Assembly (NCBI GenBank): GCA_036365455.1
Contig: JAWQUS010000030.1
Coordinates: 7,068,001 to 7,132,000 of the forward strand
DNA: 64,000 nucleotides
Direction of reading: 5' to 3'
From: Macrosoma leucophasiata
Taxonomy: Eukaryota; Arthropoda; Insecta; Lepidoptera; Hedylidae
The stretch's first letter is position 1; the number at the start of each line of letters is the position of its first letter. Below, in pieces: positions 1-11,289 of the stretch. The notes beneath the pieces are model-generated. The model searched no databases, had not been told where the DNA came from, and saw only the letters and a program-made list of their open reading frames with translations. The translations under genes were made by a program, and so were the position numbers.

Positions 1-100
1 CCAATGGTTGACTGGCAGAGAGCGCTTTAAGCGTTAAGTCCGCCATTTGTACCGATATTTTATTGATGCAATAAAGAATAAATAAATAAATAAAATAAAT
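1..100 (+). pseudogene. 3' end of a LINE: last codons and A-rich tail
   Basis: Frame 2-37 reads QWLTGRERFKR then stop, followed by a short 3' tail ending in TGCAATAAAGAATAAATAAA repeats, a common ending of insect non-LTR elements. It is cut by the window start, so the clade is not determined. Confidence 0.45.
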
Positions 101-155
101 AAATATACTTGATACTTACATATTATACTTGATGACTATATTATACTAACTTTAA

Positions 156-228
156 CGCTGCTTAAATAAATACGAAATATCGTTTTACTTGACACTGGCA
201 ATATGCGTAATAGCGATTCCATAATAAC
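156..228. repeat. Dispersed repeat, inverted copy of 51691-51764
   Basis: The stretch around TATCGTTTTACTTGACACTG recurs in reverse complement at 51691-51764 with few differences. The family is unknown. Confidence 0.6.
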
Positions 229-244
229 AAAAAAAAAAAAATAT

Positions 245-590
245 GGCCCCGTAATAACTATAACAGAGACAAGGTCTCAGGGGTGACAACGCATCTACAT
301 TTTGACCTCCGGCATAGAATATGTAATAATACTACATCCTCCGGTTTTGCATGCAGTTCATATTGACGTTAAGTGATGACTGCAGCCTGTAGACACCCAC
401 AGAAAGACCAAGGTCAAAATCCTGAGGCCTAAGGTGTTATGCCTCAGCGCCGGAATTACAGGGCCGTACATTACCACCTGATCGGAACACGATAGTGCTG
501 AATACTACCATTTAGCGGCAAGTATATTAGGTAATGCGGTAGTGCCTACGCCCGCGAGCTCTGTCACTGCAGCTCTACCACCGTAAAACA
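245..590. repeat. SINE-like family A: plus half-copy then minus copy
   Basis: 245-312 matches the middle of family A in plus sense (GTCTCAGGGGTGACAACGCA). 346-590 is a near-complete copy in minus sense ending GCTCTACCACC. They are arranged head to head. Confidence 0.75.
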
Positions 591-730
591 TCATTAAAGT
601 ATTAAAGTATTGTGTCATCATAAAATCATCCCTTCAGCCGAAAGACCTCCATCGCTGGATGGAAAGCCTTCACCAAAAATGCTTACAACAGCGTTGTATG
701 TTATTAGGGGAGAACTATTTACTATTATTA

Positions 731-1024
731 ACTGCCTCGGTAGTCTTGTGGTAGCAGGCCACTACAACTACGCTGAGGTCCTGGGTTCGATTCCCGGGTA
801 GGGGGTTATCAGAGATAATGGTGTAAAGTCCTTTATCTCTGGTTGTATTGGGATTTTGCCATTTTTTGGAAATTTCTCAATACCTCGAAGTTTGGTAATG
901 TGCCCAGAGATGTTAACAGGCTCGCCACCTGTTACATGGGCGCATCGTGGGTGTTTCCATGTATGCTTGAATGCATGCATTTACCTCTGCCTACCCCTTC
1001 GGGGATTACAGGCGTGAAGTTACG
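731..1024 (+). repeat. tRNA-derived SINE (family B), copy 1
   Basis: The tRNA-like head carries an A-box-like GTGGTAGCAGG and a perfect pol III B box GGTTCGATTCC at 783-793. It is followed by a body with CGCCACCTGTTACATGGG and the end GGGATTACAGGCGTGAAGTTACG. The same body recurs at 2537, 7179 and 53707. The B box is intact, so the internal promoter could still work. Confidence 0.85.
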
Positions 1025-1216
1025 CTTGGCTAGTGGATTTGAGACCTCAATGGTGGTAGTTTTATCGCGGGACGCTTATACTTGTCCCACCTTATTGCAT
1101 TCACTACGGCCCTATTCGATTATTTTACTATCGTTCTGTTGACTTAACAAAATAATTGTCCACCACTAGTGGCTGGTGGAGTCGTCACGTCCCGACGCTT
1201 GGGTACATGTGTAAAT
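1025..1216 (+). repeat. Retroelement relic shared with 51385-51535
   Basis: TTTTATCGCGGGACG and the following CCACCACTAGTGGCTGGTGG block resemble 51420-51500 (TTTTACCGCGGGACG; CCACTACTGGGCGGTGG). It looks like decayed LINE sequence; no frame survives. Confidence 0.4.
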
Positions 1217-1324
1217 CTGAAACAGTTTTTTATGGTAGAGCTTTTGTGACATACGTCGTACGCGTGCCTTGCCTAATTGACTTGCCTCTTAATGGTGGTG
1301 TTTAACGTCACAAAAGATCACAGG

Positions 1325-2056
1325 CCTCATATGTTAGGATCCCACTGCAGAATCATTTCGTTCATCCAGATATGCTGCAAACCTAATTTTTATTTATGCA
1401 TATTTATAATCTAGAGAATATATATCCACTAGGTTGCCAATCAAAATTTGGCCGCAAGTATTTTTTTTTTTGGAAAGATTTTTTTTTAATAAAATATAGT
1501 TAACCTCACGGCAATATGTATAAGATGATATGTTCTTAGGTTTTCGCGAGCTACACTCATTGAAATAAAACTCGGATTTATCTCGCGTATATTAAACTAA
1601 AATGATTTTTAAAATCCCTACGTTTCAGTCGCTTTTCAGCTTCCGTGGTCCCGGGCAGACTTAATTTTAGTTTAATATACGCGAGATAAATCCGTAAAAA
1701 TAGTTTTATTTCAATATGTATAAGGACTCTGAAAAATCACGGCTGCCGTTGAGCACTTGGCCGCCTCTACCTATTTTCGTTCCGCCCCGATAACATTTTA
1801 CGTCCATAAAGTACATGGATTATTTATATTTTTTCTCATTTTTATGATACACGGGAGCCAAATTAAATCGGCCGCAAATAAAAGTTGCTGGCCATTAAAG
1901 ATAAAACAAATAATTAAAAAGTACTTGCATCCAAATTTTGATTGGCAACCTAGTGGATATTATATTCTCTAGATTATAAATATGCATAAAAATTAGGTTT
2001 GCAGCATATCTGGACGAATGAAATGATTCTGCGGTGGGATCCTAACCTATCAGGAG
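1325..2056. mobile_element. Non-autonomous DNA element with terminal inverted repeats of about 125 bp
   Basis: 1330-1462 and 1926-2056 are inverted repeats of about 125 bp (outer end TTAGGATCCCAC / GTGGGATCCTAA, inner end near AACCTAGTGGATAT). The interior carries a family-D palindrome at 1530-1720. No transposase frame is present. The flanks may show a 3-bp TCA duplication. Confidence 0.65.
1530..1722. repeat. Palindromic family D copy 1
   Basis: It begins GTTCTTAGGTTTTCGCGAGC, contains the core ACGTTTCAGTCGCTTTTCAG, and folds back on GTTTAATATACGCGAGATAA. Related copies lie at 26130/27428, 31945 and 63125. Confidence 0.65.
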
Positions 2057-2060
2057 TGGC

Positions 2061-2342
2061 AGGCATTTAAATTTGGACCATTAATACTCTAAGTAATTAA
2101 TACCATAAGTGTTATTTATTAATATGTCTATTCCAATAAAAACATATTCAAGCAAAATGTTGCCAAGACGAGCCCATATCGATCGTACGTACATAACGTT
2201 ATGAGGTGCCTAATTCTGGTAACGTTGTAATAGTAATTGGATGGCGATTGAATATTGTTAAGCCTATGACACATGACAGGATTATTATAGCGCTGAACAG
2301 TACATTTTAGTAACAAGTATGAATATTCATAATTGCCCCCTT
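2061..2342. other. Unassigned AT-rich stretch
   Basis: No gene, repeat match or structure was recognised here. Confidence 0.5.
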
Positions 2343-2395
2343 ATGAGGAGGCTTTGGTTCAGCAGTGGACGACCTTCAGCTGATATTATTATATC
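2343..2395 (+). pseudogene. C-terminal tail of an RTE-like LINE
   Basis: GGCTTTGGTTCAGCAGTGGA then CGACCTTCAGCTGA encodes ALVQQWTTFS-stop, the usual end of lepidopteran RTE-type reverse transcriptase frames. A related tail sits at 20990-21045. Only the end remains. Confidence 0.5.
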
Positions 2396-2536
2396 AGCCA
2401 GGAGACAAAAAGACACGCGAAAAACGTTTAGGTGTATCACACCCTCAAGCCCACGTGGATTCATAATTCATTCATCCCTACAGAGTAATGTAGGTAAGGG
2501 TTAAATGTTGTAATTATGTACCTGGTAAGACCTAAA

Positions 2537-2850
2537 ACTGCCTCGGTAGCCGGTAGCAGGCCAATACTACTACGCTGAGGTCCTGGCTTCGATTCCCGGG
2601 TAGGGGGTTATCAGACATAATGGTGTAAAGTCCTTTATCTCCGATTCTATTGGGATTTTACCATTTTCTGGAAATTTCCTAGTACCTCGAAGTTTGGTAA
2701 TGTGCTAATGTGCCCGAAGATGTGAACATGCTCGCCACCTATTACATGGGCCAAAAACGTAACCGGCGAATCGTGGGTGTTTGCATGTACGCTTGGATGC
2801 ATGCATATACCTCTGCCTGCCCTTTCGGGGATTACAGGCGTGAAGTTATG
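2537..2850 (+). repeat. tRNA-derived SINE (family B), copy 2
   Basis: This is the full element, with one B-box mismatch (GGCTTCGATTCC at 2585) and a GTGCTAAT duplication in the body near 2700. It is slightly more decayed than copies 1 and 3. Confidence 0.82.
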
Positions 2851-2904
2851 TTCTTTTTGTAAGACCTAATGGTGGTAAAGTGCTAATGTCAAGGCTAATG
2901 TTTA

Positions 2905-3670
2905 CCTGATCTATCTGCAGCCAAATGGTAGTGTGCAGTACTATCGTGTTCCAATTAGATGGTAATGTCCCGAATAACTATCACCGAGGCAAAACAACTT
3001 AGCCTTCTAGTGTCATATCGCATCTGCGTTTAGGTGTCCGGTTTTGTAGATGTTTATAGGCTGCAATTTTCACGTGAACTTCGTGCTTTTTATTACCATT
3101 AAATTATAAAAATCCGTAAGAAATTTTCGAGACCCATCAATACTTTACTTAGTTAAGTACAAGCTAGGTATGTGGCCCTGCAATTTCCGGCACAGAGGCA
3201 TAACACCTTAGGCCTCAGGAGTGGTAACGCATCTGCATTTTGACCTTGGTCTTTGTGTGGGTGTATAGCCATTATATTATTTCTTTTTTATGTAATAAAA
3301 GTGGCAAACAAGCATGCAGTTCACATGGATGTTAAGTGATGACTGCATCCTATAGACACCCACACAATGACCAGAGGTCAAAATGCAGATGCGCTGCCAC
3401 TCCTGAGGCATTAGGTGTTATGCCTCTGTGCCGGAAATTACAGGGCCGTACATTACCACCTGACCGGAACACGATAGTGCTGAACACTACGATTTAGCGG
3501 CAAGTATATTAGGTAATGCGGTGGTGCCTACGCCTGCGAGCTCCGTCACTGGAGCTCTACCACCAGTAAATCCTGAGGCTGAAGATCTTTTACCATAATG
3601 CAGCAATTACGAGGCTATCACCTCCAACCGGAACACGTTGCTGCTGAACTGGTACTTCATATCACCGCTC
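2905..3670. repeat. Cluster of SINE-like family A fragments
   Basis: Plus fragments lie at 2905-3075 and 3168-3262. A nearly full minus copy lies at 3290-3571 (GCAAACAAGCATGCAGTTCA to GGAGCTCTACCACCAG). A diverged minus piece lies at 3572-3670. Opposite orientations allow the transcript to fold. Confidence 0.75.
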
Positions 3671-4324
3671 TTTATTATAGTAGACACGCAACGACAAACG
3701 TTATAGGTGGGTATATATATAGCTTTATAAATACACACATTTTTATGTATGTGTAAACGTGTGCGGGTGGGTATTTCCACTGCTGGCCGTCGTTGTAATT
3801 CACCGATAAATGCATACAAAAGAGTCCGGTAACGACTAAAGTAATGAGTGGAGTAGTCAAATTTTCGGAAAGACTGTTTTTTTTTTTATGATTATTATGG
3901 TCTAGTATGATAGTAGATTAATTTTATAAATACAGTTTTTGAAAATACATCATATATCAAAAATTATCCACTATAACTCATTCAAACTAAATTTCGTTGA
4001 AAGTTCGTCGGGAATTTTATGCATATCCGATATCCAGTGTGACGACGAGAGAGCCGCATGGACGACGACAGCAACCTGCACTTCATTGCTGGTTAAGTCA
4101 TCGTCAACTTTTAAAATTCAATATAGTACCTAGTTATAGGAGTATAGGTACTATACTGCATTTTTTTGAAATACTTAGTGGAGACTAATTAATAAGTAAA
4201 TATATAATAATAAATAAATGATCCTGGGTTACTTAATTCTGTTTAAATAAGAAGACTGTGAAAGATGTTCCAACTATTCTTGTATTTTATTTTACGCCTA
4301 CACTAAGGTTATTAACTCTACAGT
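3671..4324. other. Unassigned AT-rich stretch
   Basis: Nothing recognisable beyond short open frames on both strands, none with codon structure or known motifs. Confidence 0.5.
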
Positions 4325-4465
4325 CTACACTTCAATCAAAATGCATGGCTTGGCGGTTTCGTCACTACAAGTATTGTATAACAAACAGCAGTTGATGATT
4401 TTTTCACCTTATACCTAAGTGACGGCAGCAAAACTGACAAGCCATGCATTTTGACTAAGGTGTAG
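4325..4465. mobile_element. MITE, 141 bp palindromic
   Basis: Inverted arms CTACACTTCAATCAAAATGC and GCATTTTGACTAAGGTGTAG, plus the adjoining ATGGCTTG/CAAGCCAT pairing, flank a loop of about 50 bp. No coding sequence is present. Confidence 0.65.
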
Positions 4466-6704
4466 TTTATGACAACTCTTAGCAACATTTTACCTCAAAT
4501 GTTTTGTGTGGGATTCATTCTTCTTCAAAGTATATTCCCTCTTAATTACAGAAATTTTTACACAGATTGAAACCATTATATAAAGTAGTTTGACCAGTCT
4601 TCCTTAGGCACTTCTTCAATGGCTTTATGAGACGTATTCACAACCGACTCATGGCTGCAAAGTGGTAAAATGTATGTCTATAAGTTTTTTTTCTAAAAGT
4701 CTTCAATTTCTGGCAATAAAAAGAAGTCACAGAATGCAAGGTCCGGGCTGTAAAGCGGATGCGCCATCAGTTTCACATTTCAAGCCTTTGAATTCGCTTT
4801 CGTTAACTTAGCGGAATGTGTGAAGCAGAACATTGTTTCAAAGACTCAAATCTTCAAAAGGAAAAATCCACTCTCTCTTTTAAGATTTATTAAGACAGTA
4901 AAAACTGAGTGTCTGACCATAATTTTTTTTCCAAAAAAATATAGGGGCTCATTAAGTAAGAGTAAAAGATACCAGAAAAAACAATTTATGATTTTTTTGT
5001 CTGTCTGTCTGTCAAATGCCATTCTGTCTTTGCCGATTCACTAGTTGATTTAACTAAAATTTCTTAGCTTAGTGAGGCATTGATAGATGTGCGTGTTTTG
5101 CCATCCTTGCAATGATTGTTGCTCTGCTAAACCATTTGATATGGTAGCACCATATTATACAGTTCATGCACTATAATGAAGCTAATATGTGTCACACCAC
5201 TCTCCGAAAAGAAATGCTCCTCTCACATAAACTGGTAGTGGTAAATTGTGGAACGAACTTTTCTCAGTCTTTCAAAAGAGTTCTTTAGGGCTGGTAGCGC
5301 CGTAGGAACCTTCCTGATATTACAAATGATCATATGCGACAGTCACTATATGCCATCAACTTGTCCGTCTACTTGATTGCTAATCTTTTAACATGAAAAA
5401 ATCAATCATCATCACTGATGCAAAATAATACGTAGTCTATGCGTTTTACTAAATTAAAAATCTTATGTTAGAATGTATAGAAACTTTGTCCTAAAGTTTA
5501 TATCAAAAAATTTAAATGAATTTGAATCATGCTAAATCGACTCTATGCCGCGCTATGTCCAGCCGTCACCCTCCGATCCTCGCGGGAGGTAATTATGCAT
5601 GGGCGCTTTTTAGCGCGTCCAGTGCCGAATAAAATATAAAACGGCCCACAACTAATGATTTTGTTATTTACATTTTGTTTCACAAAACTGTAGTATGTTG
5701 TATGTCTCATCAATACTACTTACGCTTATGTATAAGCGTGTATAGATGGTATTTTTTTAGAACGAGTTATTTGGTCCGGTGTCTGACGACCGTTTGAACC
5801 TAAGCCACTACTTCGATCTCTTTACCTGGACAAATATTGGTATATACTACAGAATACTACAGATAATTGCTTCGTGTCTGGGTGTTTGGTATGAAAAAAG
5901 AATTAAGTAGGTTTAAAATAATCGTTCGGTAGATATTTGAAACCTAGCCAAGTAACTAAATATAATTATTGTTAAGACTCGGAAATCTTGATATATTATA
6001 ATTTAATATATTACATAATACGTCATTTAAATAAAACACTTGGTCTTGTTATTTACCAATATTTGATGGTAAATTACTATCACTACGTAATGAATCACTA
6101 CTACGTAAATTACCATTACTTTTAGTAAATTATTTTAAACCATTACGAAATAAAGATTTGAATAAAAAGAATCTGTGCGGGTTGCACGTAATTTATTTTC
6201 CTCTTATTTTTTTTTTACTTTTCTGATATATTTCATCCTGTTCAATATTTTTTTGATCTCAAATATTATCGGCACTGACCTAATTAAACATCTCTTTACA
6301 AATTTTCGAAGCCTATTACTTTATCTACATCGGAATTTGTGTTACTTGTACGACTATATATTTTTATATTTTACTTTAGATGTACCTATTATTGTTTAAG
6401 AAACAGTTTTGACTATAAAATCCATTAGCTGAAAATATTTTCTTTGGATTTGGATTTTGGAAGTGCTGAAACTTTTTATGTCGTAAAAAGCGCCATCTCT
6501 GATAAAAGCTCCGAACTGTGTAGCTTCCGGATGTTCCTCTCAGTGTTTCACAGTTTTATCGCTAGAAGGGGAGGGCGCTACTGTACCCATTTTTTACCGC
6601 TTTTCACAACTTTACATTATTTTGGATTTTTTCAGAGGGCAAGGATATAAATATTGTTTTTGCTTCCTCATTTATTATCAGACTTATGGTAAGCTACCAA
6701 TTTA
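4466..6704. other. Unassigned AT-rich region
   Basis: No family was recognised. A weak fold-back occurs near 6064-6110 (ATGGTAAATTAC against GTAAATTACCAT). Short open frames such as 6175-6399 are low-complexity. Confidence 0.5.
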
Positions 6705-6897
6705 TGCTAATATTATAAAGAGGTAAGGTTTATAAATTTGATAACTGGTTTGTTTGTTTATTTGTACGGGGTAATCTTCGAAAACACTGAACCGATCATG
6801 AAAATTCTTTCACAATCAGAAACTTACACTAATCAGGTTTTATTTTGATAGTAGTAATGTAGCTAACATTGAACCCGTGCGAAGCCGGGGCTTAAGT
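6705..6897 (-). repeat. Dispersed repeat with the CCCGGCTTCGCACGGGT end
   Basis: The minus strand starts AGCCCCGGCTTCGCACGGGT and ends in TTTATAATATTAGCATA, the same ends as copies at 29308 and 63360. This is a common insect interspersed repeat, clade not assigned. Confidence 0.55.
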
Positions 6898-7178
6898 AAA
6901 TTATATTTTAACGCAACAACGTACGGCCCTTAATTACTGGTATATGGATACGTACGTACGTAATAAAAAAAATAATCTTAAACATTAGTACGGCCTAGGC
7001 TTCAGTGTCACTCATCAACATTGAAATTACTGTTTTTATGTATAAAAGGCTACAGCCGATGCAGTATTTTTCTTAATTGTTTTTTATTAAAGGACTTACT
7101 CAGTATTTACGAGTATGTGCCATCAATATAAATTACTACAATAGGTGATAATGTGGTAAATGTGCTTATGTAAATTGA

Positions 7179-7492
7179 ACTGCCCCGGCAGCCTAGTTGT
7201 AGCAGGCCACTACTACTACTACGCTGAGGTCCTGGGTTCGATTCCCGGGTAGGGGGTTATCAGAGATAATGGTGTAAAGTCCTTTATCTCTGGTTCAATT
7301 GGGATTTTTCCATTTTCAGGAAATTTTCCAGTACCTCGAAGTTTGGTAATGTGCCCGGATATGACAACAGGCTCGCCACCTGTTACATGGGCCAAAAACG
7401 TAACCGGCGAATCGTGGGTGTTTGCATGTATGCTTGAATGCATGCATTTACCTCTGCCTACCTCTTCGGGGATTACAGGCGTGAAGTTACGT
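7179..7492 (+). repeat. tRNA-derived SINE (family B), copy 3
   Basis: Full length with a perfect B box GGTTCGATTCC at 7234-7244 and intact body and end. An extra TAC triplet lies in the ACTACTACTACTACG segment. Confidence 0.85.
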
Positions 7493-7839
7493 ACGTATGT
7501 AAATTGAGTACGACCATGCATTTTTTTTAGCACAGGCATAGGCATAACAGCTTAAACTTCAGGAGTGATAACTAATCACCGTACATGTAACCGACAGTCC
7601 CGGATTATCCAATAAGGATAATTAAGAAAGAAAGAAAGAAGAAGTTTCAATTCAGCACTGGCAACCGACCGGACGTTTCAAAGATTTTTTAGAAACACTC
7701 TGCTAATCACGGATAGATTCGAAAACTAGTTTAATTATACTTAATTTGTATGACCACATGTCGTAATTTGAAGTCCGTGTGTTAATCCACACGGGGAAGT
7801 GAATTCGACACCTCGACCGCGGGCCACCAGCGATCTTCC

Positions 7840-7848
7840 TTGACGGCC

Positions 7849-7891
<43 letters not shown>

Positions 7892-10872
7892 GTCGGTCTT
7901 TGTGTAGGCGGCCTGTCTCGAGACGGCACTAGTCTACTTCACCGGGCAATCGGCGAGCGCAGAGGGCGCTCCAGCCTAAAATTTTTAGCGCAACTGCCTA
8001 AGGGTGACCCATGCGGGTCCGTGCCTCGGCTTAGGACGTTGCGGAGAGACATATGAGACATATGCGATTATGGGCGTTGCAACTTTCGCTCTACTCCATT
8101 CCGTTGGCGATAACCGGAATGTCATCGGCCTCGCGGGGCCGGAGATAGGGTCGGGATCAGGGGCGGGCGCGGCGCGAAACGCGTCGGCGCGTTGTATTAT
8201 TAGCGGTTTGTGCAGTGTGATTCTGTAATCGATTGTTCATTGCGGCGATGGCCAACGTGGTCTCATCGTCCGGATCTTTTAAGACGTGCTTTGGACGTCT
8301 CCTTTTGGCGCGATCAAAAGGAGTGTATATCGCGGCCGCTCTGACCAGCGGATTCGGGTGGTGACTCGCCCGATCGAAATAGCGAGCTGAAGCTCGCTTC
8401 ATAAACTGCCGGATGGTAGGCAGATTTGCATCAATGTGCAAGTTTTTATTACGTACGTACCAAGGCGCGCCAACGGCTCTACGTAAGAATCGGTTCTGCA
8501 AGGTTTGAAGTTTTTGTAATATTGTCTTTTTCGCGTGGGCGAATACTGGGGACGCGTAACATAAAATGGGCCTTATGCAGGACGTATAGGCACGGAGTTT
8601 GTTCCGGGCCGATAGCTTGCTCTTTTTGTTTAAGAGACAATGTAGTTGGGACAACACGAATGCAGCCTTTGCGCGCGCTGCTTTTACATGTGCAGCGAAG
8701 GACAGATGCCGATCAAGCGTCACTCCTAAGTATTTGATTTTGTCCGTCCATGGGATGGGCTCGTCAAACATAAGGACTGGGGCTACGTTGGGTCTGGGAG
8801 CGCGGTCCCGTATGAAGAGTATGGCAGCGCTCTTGCTAGGATTTACCTCTATACGCCAGCGGCGGAACCAAGACTCAAGGTCTTTGGCCGCCGCTTGCAG
8901 GGCTTTCCTTATGATCTCTGGCTTTCTGCCAGAGACGTAAATAGCGGTGTCGTCAGCGTACATTGCCACCTGAACGCCGTGGCGGACAGGGATATCGCTA
9001 GTGTATAGCGTGAACAAGAGGGGGGAGAGTACGGATCCTTGGGGAACACCGGCTGTTATGGTGTGACGGTTCGAGAGGGTACCCTCGACTCGATATCGAA
9101 AGCCTCTGTCCGACAGAAAATCGCGAATGATGTGCACGATTTGGGTGGGCACTCCGAGAGTGTACAGCTTATATAATAAGCCGTTGTGCCACACGCGGTC
9201 GAACGCTTTAGCGATATCGAAGAAGAGGGCTCCCGTCATAATCTTTCTATCGAATTTACTGAGTATATGCTCAGTGATTCGATGTACTTGATGGACACAG
9301 GAGTGACGAGCACGGAACCCGAACTGTTCGTCCGGGATCAAGTGCCGCACTCGGGTGAAATCTAAGAGTCGAGCGTACACGACGCGCTCGTAGAGTTTAC
9401 TTAGAGAACTGAGCAGACTTATCGGCCTGTATGATGAGGCCTGGTTGCTCGGCTTACCGGGCTTTTTAAACCCGATAATTGTGGCCTCTTTCCACGCGGG
9501 TGGAAACATACTATTTTTAAACGCTGCGTTGAGTATCGCAGCCAAAAGGGCAATGAGCAAAGGGGGGAAGTTTCTAACTGTGCGATTGGAAATGCCGTCC
9601 GCACCCGGCGCTTTCCGCACTTTTAGACGCTTGATCAGGTCTGTCACCTCTGCGACTGTCACAGGTCTGAGAGGATCATCATTATTTTCGCTATTACCGT
9701 TAGCGTTTTCATCGACTGGCGTGTCGGGAATGGGACCGGTTTCGCGCGGGGGGGTTGGCGGTCTCGCGTTCCTACTTTCGACTTCTAAGTTGATCTTGTC
9801 TAAATGATCGGCAGCTATCGGCATCGTACTTGGAGAGCATTGAATCTCGAGTTCGCTCGCCAGGCATTCGGACTTTTCGAAGTCATCGAAGGCTGGCGGT
9901 TGGTTAGGGCGAATGAGGGGAGGCATGGATGCCTCGTTTGGGGATTTGAAGCATTTAAAAAGCCTCCAGTACTCTGTATGAGAGGGATCAAGGTCAGTGA
10001 GCTTTTGCTCCCAGCGGTCGTTATAGACTTCCACCTTGCATTTCTTGGCCTGACGTTGCCAGTATCGCATGGTGGATTTTCTATCGGCCGTTGGGGCAGA
10101 GTAGTAAGCTCTGGTAGTTGCATTCCTTTCCCTCACTATCTCCCGTACGTGCTCAGGGATAACGGCGTGACTGGGTACAGTCGCGGGTTTTTCCTCTGAG
10201 CATCCGTCTACGACAGATTGTACGTGGTTAGTGAGTGTAAGGATCGCACTATTGACTTCGTCAGTGGTCTCTATCAGGGAGGGGATCGAGTCTAAGTCTG
10301 CGGATGTGGTGGCGGCCAACTTGGATCTCACTTGAGACCAGTCGGTCACCACTCTCATCGGGATGTCGCTACGACCTGTATCAGTGGGACCGCTATGGGG
10401 GATAAATTCTATGATAACAGGTCTATGGTCAGAGTCTAGCTCGTGTAGCACTCGTATAGAGTGTAAACGCAAGTTTACATTCTTTACGAGCGCTAGATCG
10501 AGTATGTCGGGTCGTCCCATGTTGTCGTCATAACAATAGTGGGTGGGTTCGAGTGGCACTAGAATGTCTATAGGTGCTCTGTCAAGATAACGTTCAAGAA
10601 CTGTCCCTCGTGCATTAGACGAGTTACAGCTCCACATTATGTGTTTGGCGTTGAGATCTCCTGCCACTATGACGGAGTCGCCAAGCTTAAATAGACGATC
10701 TAGGTCGCCTACTAAGAGATCGCGTTGGGGAGATAGATACGCCGACACTATAGTGATCGGCTGATGACCGGTCATCGCTAGTAGGCAAACTGAGACTTCA
10801 ATGTTCTCCAGGTCGTCGGGGGGGGATAGAGGCGTGCAATGCAGCGTCCTCTTGTAATATATTGACGGCCAG
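7840..10872 (-). mobile_element. 5'-truncated Jockey-like LINE with target-site duplications
   Basis: The element spans 7851-10861 on the minus strand. It ends in a 39-nt A-tail (T run 7851-7889) and is bracketed by the 11-bp direct repeat TTGACGGCCAG at 7840-7850 and 10862-10872. That is the expected scar of target-primed reverse transcription. The 5' end is missing: the insertion starts inside the endonuclease domain. The intact frame, long A-tail and perfect duplication indicate a recent insertion. The 3' UTR (7890-8156) has a diverged relative at 13595-13775. Confidence 0.92.
8157..10860 (-). CDS. LINE ORF2 fragment: AP-endonuclease remnant and reverse transcriptase
   Basis: An uninterrupted frame of about 900 codons reads to a stop at 8157. 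In order it shows the endonuclease second half (VAGDLNAKH, then SDHRPV), a linker, and a reverse transcriptase. RT motifs are KAPGADGIS, SYRPISLLSSLSK, FFDIAKAFDRVWH, AGVPQGSVLSP and the catalytic MYADDTAIY. A C-terminal region ends RRVSRRARP. The open frame continues upstream to 10985, but those first roughly 41 codons lie outside the target duplication and are host sequence. The N-terminal endonuclease active site is lost, so it should not mobilise itself, though the RT looks complete. Jockey clade is inferred from motif style. Confidence 0.9.
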
Positions 10873-11008
10873 TTTTTGTGACCGCTCAATTTATAGTTCC
10901 GGCCACCCGCACGGACACGTGAATAAATATAGACACGGCATGTTTGGAAGATTAATTTCGTAGGTCTACTTGCGTTATTGCACATATTAGGTCTTAGATG
11001 CTAGACCC
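10873..11008. other. Unassigned flank
   Basis: Host sequence 3' of the LINE target duplication. Its minus frame is read through from the LINE and is not a gene. Confidence 0.5.
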
Positions 11009-11136
11009 CTTATTCATTAGATACGTTTTAGCTATAGAATGCTTTGTCTTTGTCAGTTGCATTGTCAAATGTGCAGGATAGAAAAAGACAAAGGAGAGAT
11101 TAGCAACACTTTAGCTAAAATACGTTTATGAATAAG
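11009..11136. mobile_element. MITE, 128 bp
   Basis: Terminal inverted repeats read CTTATTCATTAGATACGTTT on the left and, reverse-complemented, CTTATTCATAAACGTATTTT on the right. Inner TTTAGCTATAG and TTTGTCTTT segments pair too. Confidence 0.65.
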
Positions 11137-11289
11137 TAAGTAAGTGTTTAGTTGCGTTTCTAATAGTCGGTTATATCTTTATAATTGTAGCAAAAAGATT
11201 ATTGTACGATCGGTTAAGCCAAAGAAAGGAAGGGAGACAACATGTTATGTTTACATAGAAAAGCATGTTTTTTAAATTTTAATTAGCTC

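Noticed and set aside
10862..10985. N-terminal 41 codons of the LINE open frame
   Set aside because: They lie outside the target-site duplication and are host sequence read in frame by chance.
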